Below, piece after piece: positions 18,324-27,062 of a stretch of DNA of 40,705 nucleotides. Location of the stretch: the NCBI RefSeq assembly GCF_004349245.1, contig NZ_SMLC01000058.1, forward strand, positions 1 through 40,705, written 5' to 3'. Numbering within the stretch: position 1 is the stretch's first letter; every line of letters starts with the position of its first letter. The DNA comes from Actinomadura sp. 6K520 (GTDB taxonomy: Bacteria; Actinomycetota; Actinomycetes; Streptosporangiales; Streptosporangiaceae). The position numbers and the translations under genes were made by a program. The notes under the pieces are model-generated. The model was not told the origin of the DNA and made no database searches. It saw only the letters and a list, made by a program, of their open reading frames with translations.

Positions 18324-19010
18324 GTGACCGATCGCGACGTGGACGTTCTGAGCAGAGCCCCGCTCTTCGAGGCCCTCGACGAGCAGGGCGCCAAGGCGCT
18401 GCGCGCCAACGTGACCGAGGTGCGTCTCGCCCGTGGTCAGACGCTGTTCAACGAGGGCGAGACCGGAGACCGGCTCTACGTCGTTCTCGAAGGCAAGATC
18501 AAGCTGACCCGCACGGCGCCGGACGGCCGGGAGAACCTGCTGAGCGTCCTCGGCCCCAGCGAGATGTTCGGCGAGCTGTCCCTGTTCGACCCGCGCCCCC
18601 GCACCGCCAGCGCCATAGCGGTCACGGAGGTGCGCCTGGCGGGCCTGGGCCACGACGACCTGCGGCCCTGGCTGACCGGGCACCCCGAGGTGGCCGTCCA
18701 GCTGCTCCGCGCGCTCGCGCAGCGGCTGCGGAAGACCAACGACGTCATGGCCGACCTCGTGTTCACCGACGTTCCCGGGCGCGTCGCCAAGGCGCTGCTC
18801 GACCTCGCGGAGCGGTTCGGCCAGCCGTCCGAGGCCGGCCTGCACGTGCACCACGACCTCACGCAGGAGGAACTGGCGCAGCTCGTCGGCGCGTCCCGCG
18901 AGACGGTCAACAAGGCGCTCGCCGACTTCGCGCAGCGGAACTGGCTCCGCATCGAGGCCCGCGCCGTCGTGATCCTCGACATCGAACGCCTCCGCAAGCG
19001 CTCGAAGTGA
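18324..19010 (+). CDS. crp: Crp/Fnr family regulator (actinobacterial Crp/GlxR type)
   Basis: A 228-residue transcription factor. The N-terminal cyclic-nucleotide domain has MFGELSLFDPRPRTASA (Glu and Arg of the cAMP pocket, near residues 84 and 93). A dimer helix follows, and a C-terminal winged helix has TQEELAQLVGASRETVNKAL. The GTG start has a strong GGAGGAG upstream. It is orthologous in position and sequence style to Rv3676 (Crp) and GlxR, global cAMP-responsive regulators. acs is a known Crp target in some actinobacteria. Confidence 0.93.
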   Translation: MTDRDVDVLSRAPLFEALDEQGAKALRANVTEVRLARGQTLFNEGETGDRLYVVLEGKIKLTRTAPDGRENLLSVLGPSEMFGELSLFDPRPRTASAIAVTEVRLAGLGHDDLRPWLTGHPEVAVQLLRALAQRLRKTNDVMADLVFTDVPGRVAKALLDLAERFGQPSEAGLHVHHDLTQEELAQLVGASRETVNKALADFAQRNWLRIEARAVVILDIERLRKRSK

Positions 19011-19025
19011 CCCGGCCCGCTCTCT

Positions 19026-19042
19026 CAGCCGCTCAGCGGCTG
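19026..19042. terminator. Small convergent hairpin at the crp/MBL junction
   Basis: CAGCCGC-TCA-GCGGCTG forms a 7-bp stem with a 3-nt loop. It overlaps the stop codon of the minus-strand MBL gene and lies 15 nt after the crp stop, so it could serve both. Confidence 0.5.
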
Positions 19043-19815
19043 TTGAGGTAGTCGAGCTGGGCCTGGACGGATTGCTCGGCCGCGGGCCAGAGCGACCTGT
19101 CGACGTCGGCGTAGACGCGTTCGACGACCTCGCGGGCGGTGGTCGCGCCCGCGGCGACGGCGGACTCCACCTGGGCGAGGCGCTCGCGGCGGTGGTCGAT
19201 GTAGTAGTCGAGGACGGCGATCGGGTCGTCCAGCTTCGGGCCGTGGCCGGGGAGGACCGTCGTGGCCTCGACGTCCGTGGCGAACCTGCGGAGCCGGTCG
19301 AGCGAGCCGAGGTAGTCGCCGAGGCTGCCCTCCAGCACGGTCGTCCCGTACCCGAGGATGGTGTCGCCGGTGAGAACGGCACCGTCCGCCGGAAGCCAGA
19401 ACGTGAGCGAGTCGTCGCTGTGGCCGGGCGTCTCCATGATCCGCAGCTCCAGGCCGCCCGTGGTGACGACGTCCCCCTCGGCGAGGCCCTCGTCGCCGAG
19501 CCGGTGCCTGGGGTCGAGCGCGCGGACCTTGATCTGGCCGCCCGCCAGCTTCGCCAGCCTGCCGGCCCCCGCGGAGTGGTCGGGGTGGCCGTGGGTGAGC
19601 AGGATGAGGCCGATGCGGCGGTTCTGGGCCTCCACGGTGTCCAGGACGCGCCTGAGGTGCTTGCCGTCCTTGGGCCCCGGGTCGACGATGACGGCCTCTT
19701 CGGAGCCGGGCTCCGCGATGAGCCACGTGTTGGTGCCGTCCAGCGTCATGGCGGAGGGGTTCTCCGCGAGCACACAGGTCGCCCGCTCGGTACCCATCCC
19801 GTCAATCTCGGTCAT
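19033..19815 (-). CDS. MBL-fold metallohydrolase (LACTB2-like)
   Basis: A 260-residue protein from the ATG at 19815; an in-frame ATG at 19824 and an open frame to 19935 leave the start uncertain. Metal ligands are in THGHPDH, GHSDDSL, TGDTILGYGT and the late PGHGP. A C-terminal helical domain follows, as in LACTB2/glyoxalase-like members, some of which are RNases. The same gene lies beside crp in M. tuberculosis (Rv3677c). The physiological substrate is unknown. Confidence 0.88.
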   Translation of the reverse strand: MTEIDGMGTERATCVLAENPSAMTLDGTNTWLIAEPGSEEAVIVDPGPKDGKHLRRVLDTVEAQNRRIGLILLTHGHPDHSAGAGRLAKLAGGQIKVRALDPRHRLGDEGLAEGDVVTTGGLELRIMETPGHSDDSLTFWLPADGAVLTGDTILGYGTTVLEGSLGDYLGSLDRLRRFATDVEATTVLPGHGPKLDDPIAVLDYYIDHRRERLAQVESAVAAGATTAREVVERVYADVDRSLWPAAEQSVQAQLDYLNSR

Positions 19816-19942
19816 ATCCCCCATCCTGCCGGACACCCGATCCGGGTGCCGGACCGGGTTCCAGCCGAGACGTTCCAGGTGACGCAGCGCCGACGTGCCC
19901 GCCAGCCGCCACATCAGCGCCCTGCCGCCGCGCACGCTCCGC

Positions 19943-20791
19943 TCACCCGCCCGGGTAGTGGCGCGTCATCGACTCCGGCAGGACGAGGTACGCCTCACCG
20001 TCGATGATCTCCGCGGCGGGCTCGTGGACGACGATCTCGCGGCGCGCGGCCAGCACGTCCGCGACGGTGTCGTACTCGGCCAGCTCGGCCAGCGTCGCGA
20101 TCGTCGGCGGGAGCATCATCCACTCGCCGGTGCTCGCGCGCTCGGCGGCCTCCGCCGGACGCACCCACGCCACCCGGTCCGCCTCGGTGCTGACGTCCCG
20201 GGCCCGCTGCCCCTCCGGCATCGCCGCGACGAAGAAGCGGGTGTCGTAGCGCTTCGGCTCGATCTTCGGGGTGATCCAGTGCGCCCACGGCCGGAGCAGG
20301 TCCGCGCGCAGGACGAGGCCGCGCCGGTCGAGGAACTCGCCGAACGACAGGGACCGGTCCAGCAGCGCCTGCCGGTCGGCCTCCCACTCGTCGCCGCGCG
20401 TGTCGCCCACGACCGTCTCCCCGGTCGGACCCGCCAGCAGGACGAGCGTCTCCTCGAACGTCTCCCGGACGGCCGCGCACACCAGCTCGCGGGCGAGGGT
20501 CTCGTCGGCCTTGAACACCGCCCCCCACTCGGCGGGCGGCCGCCCGGACCAGGCCGGCGCCGCGTCCCCGTCGCGCGGGTCGACCGCGCCGCCGGGGAAC
20601 ACGTAGGCGCCGGGCGCGAACGCCATGGACCGGACGCGGCGCAGCAGGAACGCCTGCAGCCCGTGCCTGTCGTGATCGCGGAGCACGGCGACCGTGGCCG
20701 CGTGCCGCGCGGGGGCGGGCTCGGCCCGGCCCGCGAGGATGTCCTCGACCCGCTCCCGGAACTCCGCCGGCAGTCTGAGCCCGTTCACCAT
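19943..20791 (-). CDS. Nudix hydrolase
   Basis: A 282-residue protein with a FPGG block and the nudix helix CAAVRETFEETLVLLA. A long insertion between the Gly pair and the Glu-rich helix resembles the NUDT19-like group. The start is ATG at 20791 or GTG at 20788; GGAGG is spaced better for the GTG. It lies on the same strand upstream of the MBL gene. The substrate is not predictable. Confidence 0.85.
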   Translation of the reverse strand: MVNGLRLPAEFRERVEDILAGRAEPAPARHAATVAVLRDHDRHGLQAFLLRRVRSMAFAPGAYVFPGGAVDPRDGDAAPAWSGRPPAEWGAVFKADETLARELVCAAVRETFEETLVLLAGPTGETVVGDTRGDEWEADRQALLDRSLSFGEFLDRRGLVLRADLLRPWAHWITPKIEPKRYDTRFFVAAMPEGQRARDVSTEADRVAWVRPAEAAERASTGEWMMLPPTIATLAELAEYDTVADVLAARREIVVHEPAAEIIDGEAYLVLPESMTRHYPGG

Positions 20792-20918
20792 CGTCCTCCA
20801 GCCCCCGCGCACCGCCGTCCAAGGGACGAGCAACGCCCGGCCCAGATCCCATGGCGGCCCATTCGGACATACCGAACGTCATTCCGTCAAGGCCCGGCCA
20901 CCCGGCGCGGCCGCCAGG

Positions 20919-21380
20919 TCAGGAGATCTCGGCGATGAGTTCGACCTCGACGGGGACGTCGCGCGGGAGGACGGCGACGCCGACGGCGCTGCGGGCGTGC
21001 CTGCCCGCGTCCCCGAAGACCTCCACGAGCACGTCGCTCGCCCCGTTCATGACCTGGGGCTGGCCGTCGAAATCCGGGGCACTGGCGACGAAGCCGACGA
21101 CCTTGACGATCCGCACGACACGCGACAGTTCGCCGACCTCGGCCTTGAGCGCCGCGACCGCGTTCAGCGCGCAGATCCGCGCCTGCCGGGCGGCCTCCTC
21201 GGCGCTGACCTCGGCCCCCACCTTCCCGGTGACGCCCAGCTCACCCTTGACCAGCGGGATCTGCCCGGCGGTGTAGACGAGCGAGCCCGTCCGCGCGGTG
21301 GAAACGTACGACGCCACCGGCGCGATCGCCTCCGGCAGCTCGATCCCCAGCTCGCGCATCCGTTCTTCGGGTGTGCTCAT
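20919..21380 (-). CDS. RidA family protein
   Basis: A 153-residue protein of the YjgF/YER057c/UK114 family, which hydrolyses reactive enamine/imine intermediates from PLP enzymes. Visible blocks are LVYTAGQIPL, then AALKAEVGELSRVVRIVKV and the C-terminal LPRDVPVEVELIAE. The lysine/arginine expected in the C-terminal active-site motif is not obvious, so catalytic activity is uncertain. The start at 21380 is chosen over 21386 because AGGAGG is then 7 nt away. Confidence 0.88.
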   Translation of the reverse strand: MSTPEERMRELGIELPEAIAPVASYVSTARTGSLVYTAGQIPLVKGELGVTGKVGAEVSAEEAARQARICALNAVAALKAEVGELSRVVRIVKVVGFVASAPDFDGQPQVMNGASDVLVEVFGDAGRHARSAVGVAVLPRDVPVEVELIAEIS

Positions 21381-21420
21381 GGCCATTCCTCCTCGTCGAG
21401 GGACTGCTCATCGGGTAGAA

Positions 21421-21443
21421 GTGCGCGGTCGAGGACCGCGCAC
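21421..21443 (-). terminator. Hairpin between the DUF4177 and ridA genes
   Basis: GTGCGCGGTC-GAG-GACCGCGCAC, a perfect 10-bp stem with a 3-nt loop. It lies immediately after the DUF4177 stop and about 40 nt before the ridA start (both minus strand). It may be a terminator or an attenuating structure. Confidence 0.7.
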
Positions 21444-21445
21444 CT

Positions 21446-21604
21446 CTAGGACTGGACCTCGCGCTTGAAGTAGGCCACAAGGTTCTCCGGGTTGGGCCCC
21501 GGCAGGACGGTGACGAGCTCCCACCCGTCCTGGCCCCAGTTGTCGAGGATCTGCTTGGTCGCGTGCACCAGCAGCGGAACGGTCGCGTACTCCCACTTCT
21601 TCAT
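21446..21604 (-). CDS. DUF4177 domain-containing small protein
   Basis: A 52-residue protein beginning MKKWEYATVPLL and containing LDNWGQDGWELVTVLPG, the DUF4177 signature (aromatic residues plus GWELV). It ends in FKREVQS. Families of this kind have no known function. In actinobacteria a DUF4177 gene is regularly found upstream of ridA and next to the ArsA genes, as here. The next gene on this strand, ridA, starts 65 nt further on. Confidence 0.9.
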   Translation of the reverse strand: MKKWEYATVPLLVHATKQILDNWGQDGWELVTVLPGPNPENLVAYFKREVQS

Positions 21605-21716
21605 GGCCTCACCCTAGCGATCACCCCACCCGAACCCTGTTCGAACCCACCGGCCACCCAGGCACGCATGCGATCGGCGGCCCGGGGTGCCGGTGCCCGG
21701 CCGGGTGGTGGCAGGG

Positions 21717-22763
21717 TCAGCCGCTCGACGTCGCACCGCCGGGGTGGGGGCCGCCGTCGGTGATGCCGCGCGGGCGCTCGTCCGGCGGGCCGGAGACCTC
21801 CTGGGTCGCGGGCTCCTCGCGCTTCGGCTCATCCAGGCCGATGACCGGCGGAACGTCGTCCGGGGCCTCCAGCGTCGACGTCTCCGCCGCCTTGGCCAGC
21901 TCCTCCTCGGCCTTCGCGAGCCGTTCACCGAGCGCGAGCTTCTCCTCCTCCTCGCCCTCGGTCTCACCGCCCCGGCCGGCGCCGCCGGCGGCGCGGTCGA
22001 AGAACCGCAGGATCTCGACCGGCAGCGGCATGATCAGCGTGCTGTTCTTCTCGGCGGACACCTCCACGACCGTCTGCAGCAGCCGCAGCTGGAGCGCGGC
22101 CGGGTCCGCCGACATGATCTCGCCGGCGGCGGCGAGGCGCTTGGACGCCTGGAACTCGCCGTCCGCGGTGATGATCCGGGCGCGCCGCTCACGCTCCGCC
22201 TCGGCCTGCCGGGCCATGGACCGCTTCATGCCCTCGGGCAGCGAGACGTCCTTGATCTCGACCCGCTCGATCAGCACCCCCCACGGGCCCTGGCTGATCT
22301 CGTCGATGATGTCCCGGAGATACGCGTTGATCTTCGCGCGCTCACCGAGCAGCTCCTGCATGTCGGACTGGCCGATGACCGAGCGCAGCGACGTCTGCGA
22401 CACCTGCGAGACCGCGTAGCCGTAGTGCTGCACGTTGACGATCGCCTTCACCGGGTCGATCACCCGGAAGTACACGACGGCGTCGACGCGGACGCTCACG
22501 TTGTCCTGGGTGATGCCGTCCTGCGCCGGGACGTCCAGGGTGATCGTCTGCCGGCTGACCTTCTGCATCCGTTCGACGATCGGCACGATCGCCGTCAGCC
22601 CCGGAGCCCGCACGGCGCCGGGACGCAGCTCCCCGCCTCGCTGCACCTTGCCGAGCCGGAACACGATGCCGTGCTCGAACTGCTGCACCACACGTATCGA
22701 CGACAAGAGGAACAGACCTGCGACGCCGAGGACGACGAGCAGGATGACCAGTACTAGTTCCAT
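21717..22763 (-). CDS. SPFH/Band 7 (slipin-like) membrane protein
   Basis: A 348-residue protein. One N-terminal membrane helix (about 2-22) is followed by a Band 7/SPFH domain with SSIRVVQQFEHGIVFRLGKV, then ITLDVPAQDGITQDNVSVRV, and a coiled-coil-prone region (about 190-230). A long acidic C-terminal tail rich in Glu and Pro comes last. Such proteins form oligomeric membrane microdomain scaffolds. The start at 22763 is chosen for the membrane helix and an upstream AAAGG. It is divergent from the first ArsA gene. Confidence 0.88.
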   Translation of the reverse strand: MELVLVILLVVLGVAGLFLLSSIRVVQQFEHGIVFRLGKVQRGGELRPGAVRAPGLTAIVPIVERMQKVSRQTITLDVPAQDGITQDNVSVRVDAVVYFRVIDPVKAIVNVQHYGYAVSQVSQTSLRSVIGQSDMQELLGERAKINAYLRDIIDEISQGPWGVLIERVEIKDVSLPEGMKRSMARQAEAERERRARIITADGEFQASKRLAAAGEIMSADPAALQLRLLQTVVEVSAEKNSTLIMPLPVEILRFFDRAAGGAGRGGETEGEEEEKLALGERLAKAEEELAKAAETSTLEAPDDVPPVIGLDEPKREEPATQEVSGPPDERPRGITDGGPHPGGATSSG

Positions 22764-22999
22764 CACGGGCACCTTTCTCACGCGGACGGTTACGACGTGC
22801 CCGGGAGCCCGCCTGCAACTCGGCTGAGGCGCTGGAACCCCGTGAAGATCCAGGCGACCGGCCACGGTCGGTCCACGTTTCCCAGCTAACCGCGCGGGCA
22901 GGCCGAATGACAACGTCCGCCGAACGATCTCCACGGGAGGACGACATCGTGTCAGGGATCACTTGCATGAGGACGTCCGCACTCGGAAGTGTTTGACGA

Positions 23000-24016
23000 G
23001 TGAACGATATGGTCGATCGGGTGAGCGCGAGAGACACCGACTGGGACGGCGTACGCCTTCATGTGGTCACCGGCAAGGGCGGTACGGGCAAGACGACCGT
23101 CGCCGCGGCGCTCGCCCTCGCGCTGGCCGCGGGCGGCCGCAGGGTCCTGCTCGTGGAGGTCGAGGGCCGCCAGGGCATCGCCCAGCTCTTCGACTGCCCG
23201 CCGCTGCCCTACGAGGAGCGGCGCGTCGCCGTGGCCCCCGACGGCGGGGACGTGTACGCGCTCGCCATCGACACCGAAGAGGCGCTCATCGAGTACCTCG
23301 AGATGTTCTACAGCCTGAAGCGCGCCGGGAAGGCGATGACCAGGCTCGGCGTCATCGACTTCGTCACCACCATCGCGCCCGGCCTGCGCGACGTGATCCT
23401 CACCGGCAAGACCAGCGAGTCGGTGCGGCGCAAGAAGAAGGACGGCTCGTACGTCTACGACGCCGTCGTCATGGACGCCCCGCCCACCGGCCGCATCACG
23501 AAGTTCCTGAACGTCAACCACGAGGTGTCGGGCCTCGCGAAGGTCGGGCCGATCCGCAACCACGCCGACACCGTCATGAAGGTCGTGCGCAGCCCCGAGA
23601 CCGCCGTGCACTTCGTCACGCTCCTCGAGGAGATGCCCGTCCAGGAGACGATGGACGGGATCCATGACCTCACCGAGGCGGAACTGCCCATCGGCGGCGT
23701 CTTCGTCAACATGGAGCATCCGCCCGTGCTCGCCGAGGACGACCTCGCCGCCGCCGCGGCGGGCACCCTCGACACCGACGAGATCGTCCGCGGGGTGAAG
23801 TCCGCCGGTCTCGAACACGACGCCGAGTCGATCGCCGCGACCCTCGCCGCCGAGGCCACCGACCACGCGCTCCGCACGGCGCTGCAGCGCCGCGAGAAGG
23901 AGCGCCTGGAGTCGATCGACCGGCCCCGCTACACGCTGCCGTTGCTGCCGGACGACATGGACCTCGCCGGCCTCTACGACCTGGCCGCCGCCCTGCGCGA
24001 GCAGGGAGCCGCATGA
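23000..24016 (+). CDS. ArsA/Get3-like P-loop ATPase, first of two
   Basis: A 338-residue cytoplasmic ATPase. The deviant Walker A GKGGTGKTT lies at about 25-33, and MDAPPTGRITKFLNV follows near 155-170. There is no CxxC pair like that of eukaryotic Get3, and no arsenite operon is nearby. The start is GTG at 23000 or ATG at 23009. The second ATPase gene follows after 46 nt. This pair is conserved beside whiB4/wblA in actinobacteria (Rv3679-Rv3680), where the two proteins are thought to act together. Confidence 0.88.
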   Translation: MNDMVDRVSARDTDWDGVRLHVVTGKGGTGKTTVAAALALALAAGGRRVLLVEVEGRQGIAQLFDCPPLPYEERRVAVAPDGGDVYALAIDTEEALIEYLEMFYSLKRAGKAMTRLGVIDFVTTIAPGLRDVILTGKTSESVRRKKKDGSYVYDAVVMDAPPTGRITKFLNVNHEVSGLAKVGPIRNHADTVMKVVRSPETAVHFVTLLEEMPVQETMDGIHDLTEAELPIGGVFVNMEHPPVLAEDDLAAAAAGTLDTDEIVRGVKSAGLEHDAESIAATLAAEATDHALRTALQRREKERLESIDRPRYTLPLLPDDMDLAGLYDLAAALREQGAA

Positions 24017-24062
24017 CCCCCGCCCCGCCGAGCCCGGGCCGCACGACCATCGAGGGGATCCG

Positions 24063-25217
24063 ATGACGACCGGCAAGACCCCGCCCGCGCTGGACGTCGA
24101 CGCGCTGCTCGACGACCCGCGCACCAAGATCATCGTCTGCTGCGGCTCAGGCGGCGTCGGCAAGACGACCACCGCCGCGGCCCTCGGCGTCCGCGCCGCC
24201 GAACGCGGCCGCGACGCCGTCGTCCTCACCGTGGACCCCGCCCGCCGCCTCGCCCAGTCGATGGGCCTGTCGGAACTCGACAACAACCCGCGCGAGATCG
24301 AGATCGAGGGCGACGGCGAGCTGCACGCCATGATGCTCGACATGAAGCGCACCTTCGACGAGATCGTCGAGGCGCACGCCGACCCCGACCGGGCCAAGCA
24401 GATCCTCGCCAACCCCTTCTACCAGTCGCTGTCGTCCAGCCTGTCCGGGACGCAGGAGTACATGGCGATGGAGAAGCTCGGCCAGCTGCACCGGTCCGGC
24501 GCCTGGGACCTGATCATCGTCGACACCCCGCCGTCCCGGAACGCCCTGGACTTCCTGGACGCCCCCGAGCGCATGGGCCGCTTCCTCGACGGCCGCTTCA
24601 TGAAGATCCTCGCCGCCCCCGCCAAGACCGGCGGCCGCTTCGGCGTCAAGGTCATCAGCGCCGGGTTCGGCATGTTCACCGGCGTCATCAACAAGGTCCT
24701 CGGCGTGCAGCTCCTGCGGGACGTGCAGACCTTCATCGCCGCGTTCGACACGATGTTCGGCGGGTTCCGCGAGCGCGCCGAGAAGACGTTCAAGCTGCTC
24801 CAGACGCCCGGCACCGCGTTCCTCGTCGTCGCCGCCCCGGAGCCCGACGCACTGCGCGAGGCGTCCTACTTCGTCGAACGCCTCGCCGAGGAGCGGATGC
24901 CGCTGGCCGGGCTCGTGGTCAACCGCGTCCACGAGGCGGACGGCGGCGTCCTGTCCGCCGCGCGCAGCCAGGCCGCCGCCGAGACGCTGGAGGAACGCGG
25001 CGAGCACGCGCTGACCGCCGCGCTGCTCCGCCTGCACACCGACCGCATGCAGGTGGCCGCCCGCGAGGACCGCCTCCGCGACCACTTCGCGTCGGCCCAC
25101 CCGAACGTTCCGGTGACCGCCGTCCCCGCCCAGGCCGAGGACGTCCACGACCTCGACGGCCTGCGCCGGGTGGGCGAGGACCTCGCCGCGCCGACCGCGC
25201 CGCCCGCGGCCGCCTAA
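24063..25217 (+). CDS. ArsA/Get3-like P-loop ATPase, second of two
   Basis: A 384-residue ATPase. Walker A is GSGGVGKTT at about 28-36, with TVDPARRLAQSMGL following and the switch block IIVDTPPSRNALDFL near 157-171. A hydrophobic Gly/Phe-rich stretch near 195-220 resembles the client-binding region of Get3-like proteins. Partner of the preceding ATPase. The Rv3680 homologue in M. tuberculosis is reported to matter for membrane homeostasis. The exact client is unknown. Confidence 0.9.
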   Translation: MTTGKTPPALDVDALLDDPRTKIIVCCGSGGVGKTTTAAALGVRAAERGRDAVVLTVDPARRLAQSMGLSELDNNPREIEIEGDGELHAMMLDMKRTFDEIVEAHADPDRAKQILANPFYQSLSSSLSGTQEYMAMEKLGQLHRSGAWDLIIVDTPPSRNALDFLDAPERMGRFLDGRFMKILAAPAKTGGRFGVKVISAGFGMFTGVINKVLGVQLLRDVQTFIAAFDTMFGGFRERAEKTFKLLQTPGTAFLVVAAPEPDALREASYFVERLAEERMPLAGLVVNRVHEADGGVLSAARSQAAAETLEERGEHALTAALLRLHTDRMQVAAREDRLRDHFASAHPNVPVTAVPAQAEDVHDLDGLRRVGEDLAAPTAPPAAA

Positions 25218-25294
25218 CTCGCGGCCCCCGCTGGTCGCCGGGCGTCACCGGCTGTGATGGGGTGGGTTGCGGGTCGGCTTCGCGAGGGAGGTCG

Positions 25295-26323
25295 ATGGTG
25301 CCGACGCCGCCACGAGCCCCCGCGGTGCGGGACGGGGACGCCACGGCTGGGACGCCGCGCATCGACGAGATCGACATCCTGCGCGGGTTCGCCCTGTTCG
25401 GCATCACCCTCGCGAACACGATCGACATCACCGGGATGCCGACGGGCGGCTCCGGCGCGGCGTACTGGGCCCACGAGACCCTGCTGAACCAGCGCTTCTT
25501 CCCGATCTTCGCGTTCCTGTTCGGGCTGAGCTTCGGCCTGTTCCTGGAGGCCGCCACCAGGACGGCCCGCGACCCGAGGGCGATCATGGCGGCGAGGCTG
25601 GGTTTCCTGATCCTCTTCGGCGCGGCGCACCGCCTGCTGCAGCCCCGCGAGATCCTGCTCACGTACGCGGTCGTCGGCATCATCGTGCTGCTGCCCGCGT
25701 CGTACCTGCCCCGGCGCTGGCTCCTGGCCCTGGGCGGCATCACCACGGCGGCGGCGCTGGCGCTCAGCGGGGGCATCGCGTTCATCCCTGGCCTGTTCCT
25801 GCTCGGGTACGCCGTGCAGCGATACGGCCCTGAGCGGCTGCTGGGCCTCCCGACGCCCCGGCTCGCCGCCGCCTTCACCGCCGGCGCCGCACTCGCCCTC
25901 GTCCTGAACGCCCTGCAGATCGGGACGGACGCCGGAGCCTGGCTGGGCGCCCTGGCCGGCCTGGTGACCGCCACGGCCTACCTGGCGGGGCTCCTCCTGC
26001 TGCTGCGCACCCCCGCCGAACGCGCGCTGCGCCTGCTGGCACCGGTCGGCAGGATGGCGCTGACCTGCTACATCGGGGCCACGGTGCTGGTCGTCGCAGC
26101 CGACCAGATGCTGCACCTGGGCAGGGCACCCGACTACGCGGCGGCCATGTCCCTGGGCCTGTGCGTGTTCGCCGTCGAGCTCGCGTTCAGCGCCCTGTGG
26201 CTGCGGTATGCCCGCTACGGCCCGCTGGAATGGGTGTGGCGCTGCCTCACCTGGTGGAGGCTCGTCCCGATCCGGCGGGACGGGCCCGCCGCCGGCGGCC
26301 GGAGGAGCCGAGCACGGCCGTAG
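25295..26323 (+). CDS. DUF418-like multi-pass membrane protein
   Basis: A 342-residue protein from the ATG at 25295 (GGGAGG upstream). It has about eight hydrophobic helices. The N-terminal IDEIDILRGFALFGI and the C-terminal block GRMALTCYIGATVL with YGPLEWVWRCLTWW are typical of DUF418 proteins, which belong with acyltransferase-3-like membrane enzymes. The function of the family is not established. Its stop lies inside the terminator hairpin that follows. Confidence 0.85.
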   Translation: MVPTPPRAPAVRDGDATAGTPRIDEIDILRGFALFGITLANTIDITGMPTGGSGAAYWAHETLLNQRFFPIFAFLFGLSFGLFLEAATRTARDPRAIMAARLGFLILFGAAHRLLQPREILLTYAVVGIIVLLPASYLPRRWLLALGGITTAAALALSGGIAFIPGLFLLGYAVQRYGPERLLGLPTPRLAAAFTAGAALALVLNALQIGTDAGAWLGALAGLVTATAYLAGLLLLLRTPAERALRLLAPVGRMALTCYIGATVLVVAADQMLHLGRAPDYAAAMSLGLCVFAVELAFSALWLRYARYGPLEWVWRCLTWWRLVPIRRDGPAAGGRRSRARP

Positions 26324-26354
26324 GCCCGCACCGGGATGTCCGGTGCGGGCCTAC
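26320..26354. terminator. Bidirectional terminator between the DUF418-like and whiB-like genes
   Basis: A perfect 15-bp stem (26320-26334 pairing with 26340-26354) and a 5-nt loop. It includes the stop codon of the DUF418-like gene and lies 70 nt past the end of the convergent whiB-like gene. Confidence 0.85.
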
Positions 26355-26424
26355 CTGCCACGCTTCTTATTCGGACCCTGCCGGTCCTTGAACCTCTGCC
26401 GGGTGAGCCGCTTCGGCGGGCGGG

Positions 26425-26736
26425 TCAGCTGGCGACGAGTTCCTCCTCGTCGGCGTCCACCGACCGCTCGTACTCCTCCTTCGCGGTCTCCAGCAGCGCG
26501 CGCCACGATCGCACATCCGGCCGACGCCGCAGCAGAGCACGACGCTCCCGCTCGGTCATCCCGCCCCAGACACCGAATTCGATCCGGTTGTCGAGGGCGT
26601 CGGCGAGACACTCCGTCCGCACTGGGCAGCCGCGGCAGATGAGCTTGGCTCGGTTCTGCGCCGCTCCCTGCACGAACAGGGCATCCGGATCCGCGTTACG
26701 GCAGGCGGCGCGGGCGGTCCAATCCGTGATCCACAT
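26425..26736 (-). CDS. WhiB-family iron-sulfur regulator (WblA/WhiB4 type)
   Basis: A 103-residue protein. Four cysteines at 12, 34, 37 and 43 (C-X21-C-X2-C-X5-C) bind a redox-sensitive 4Fe-4S cluster. FGVWGGMTERERR is the signature turn, followed by the basic RRRPDVR segment for DNA contact. The position, divergent from the PonA2-type gene and next to the two ArsA ATPases, matches WblA of Streptomyces (development and antibiotic control) and WhiB4 of M. tuberculosis (redox control). GGGAG precedes the ATG. Confidence 0.92.
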   Translation of the reverse strand: MWITDWTARAACRNADPDALFVQGAAQNRAKLICRGCPVRTECLADALDNRIEFGVWGGMTERERRALLRRRPDVRSWRALLETAKEEYERSVDADEEELVAS

Positions 26737-27062
26737 CTTGGCCCCACTCCCCTAGGGTCTGTGTCGATTTGCGCTCCTTGGCCGGACGGGCGCGGACGTC
26801 AGGCCGCCAAACGAAAGCCGTGGGGAAGAACTTACGGAAGCGAGGGACGTTTCAACAGTCCCCGGAGGGCCCATTCTGGATATAGCCCACCGGGGCCATA
26901 GCGCCGGAACGGACTAGTTACCTGTCGTTGACACGCCAGACACGGCGCAGGCTGCCATCCAGTGGGCATAACGGACGAACGCCCCGGTCAGCGGCGCCAG
27001 AACACGGTGGCGCCGGGGGACCTGTCCCGAATGCACTGCTCGTCCGGCGTACCCTAGACCAC
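26737..27062. promoter_or_regulatory. Divergent intergenic region between the whiB-like and PBP genes
   Basis: 326 nt without a gene. It must hold both promoters. A TTGACA hexamer lies at 26928-26933 on the plus strand without a good -10 at 16-18 nt. TACCCT (27050-27055) lies 7 nt before the GTG start of the PBP gene, which has no ribosome site, so a leaderless transcript is possible. The long distance suggests regulatory input to the WhiB-type gene. Confidence 0.45.

Noticed and set aside
26351..26611. Basic 86-codon minus-strand frame within the whiB-like gene
   Set aside because: It overlaps the WhiB-type coding sequence in another frame and is explained as its shadow.
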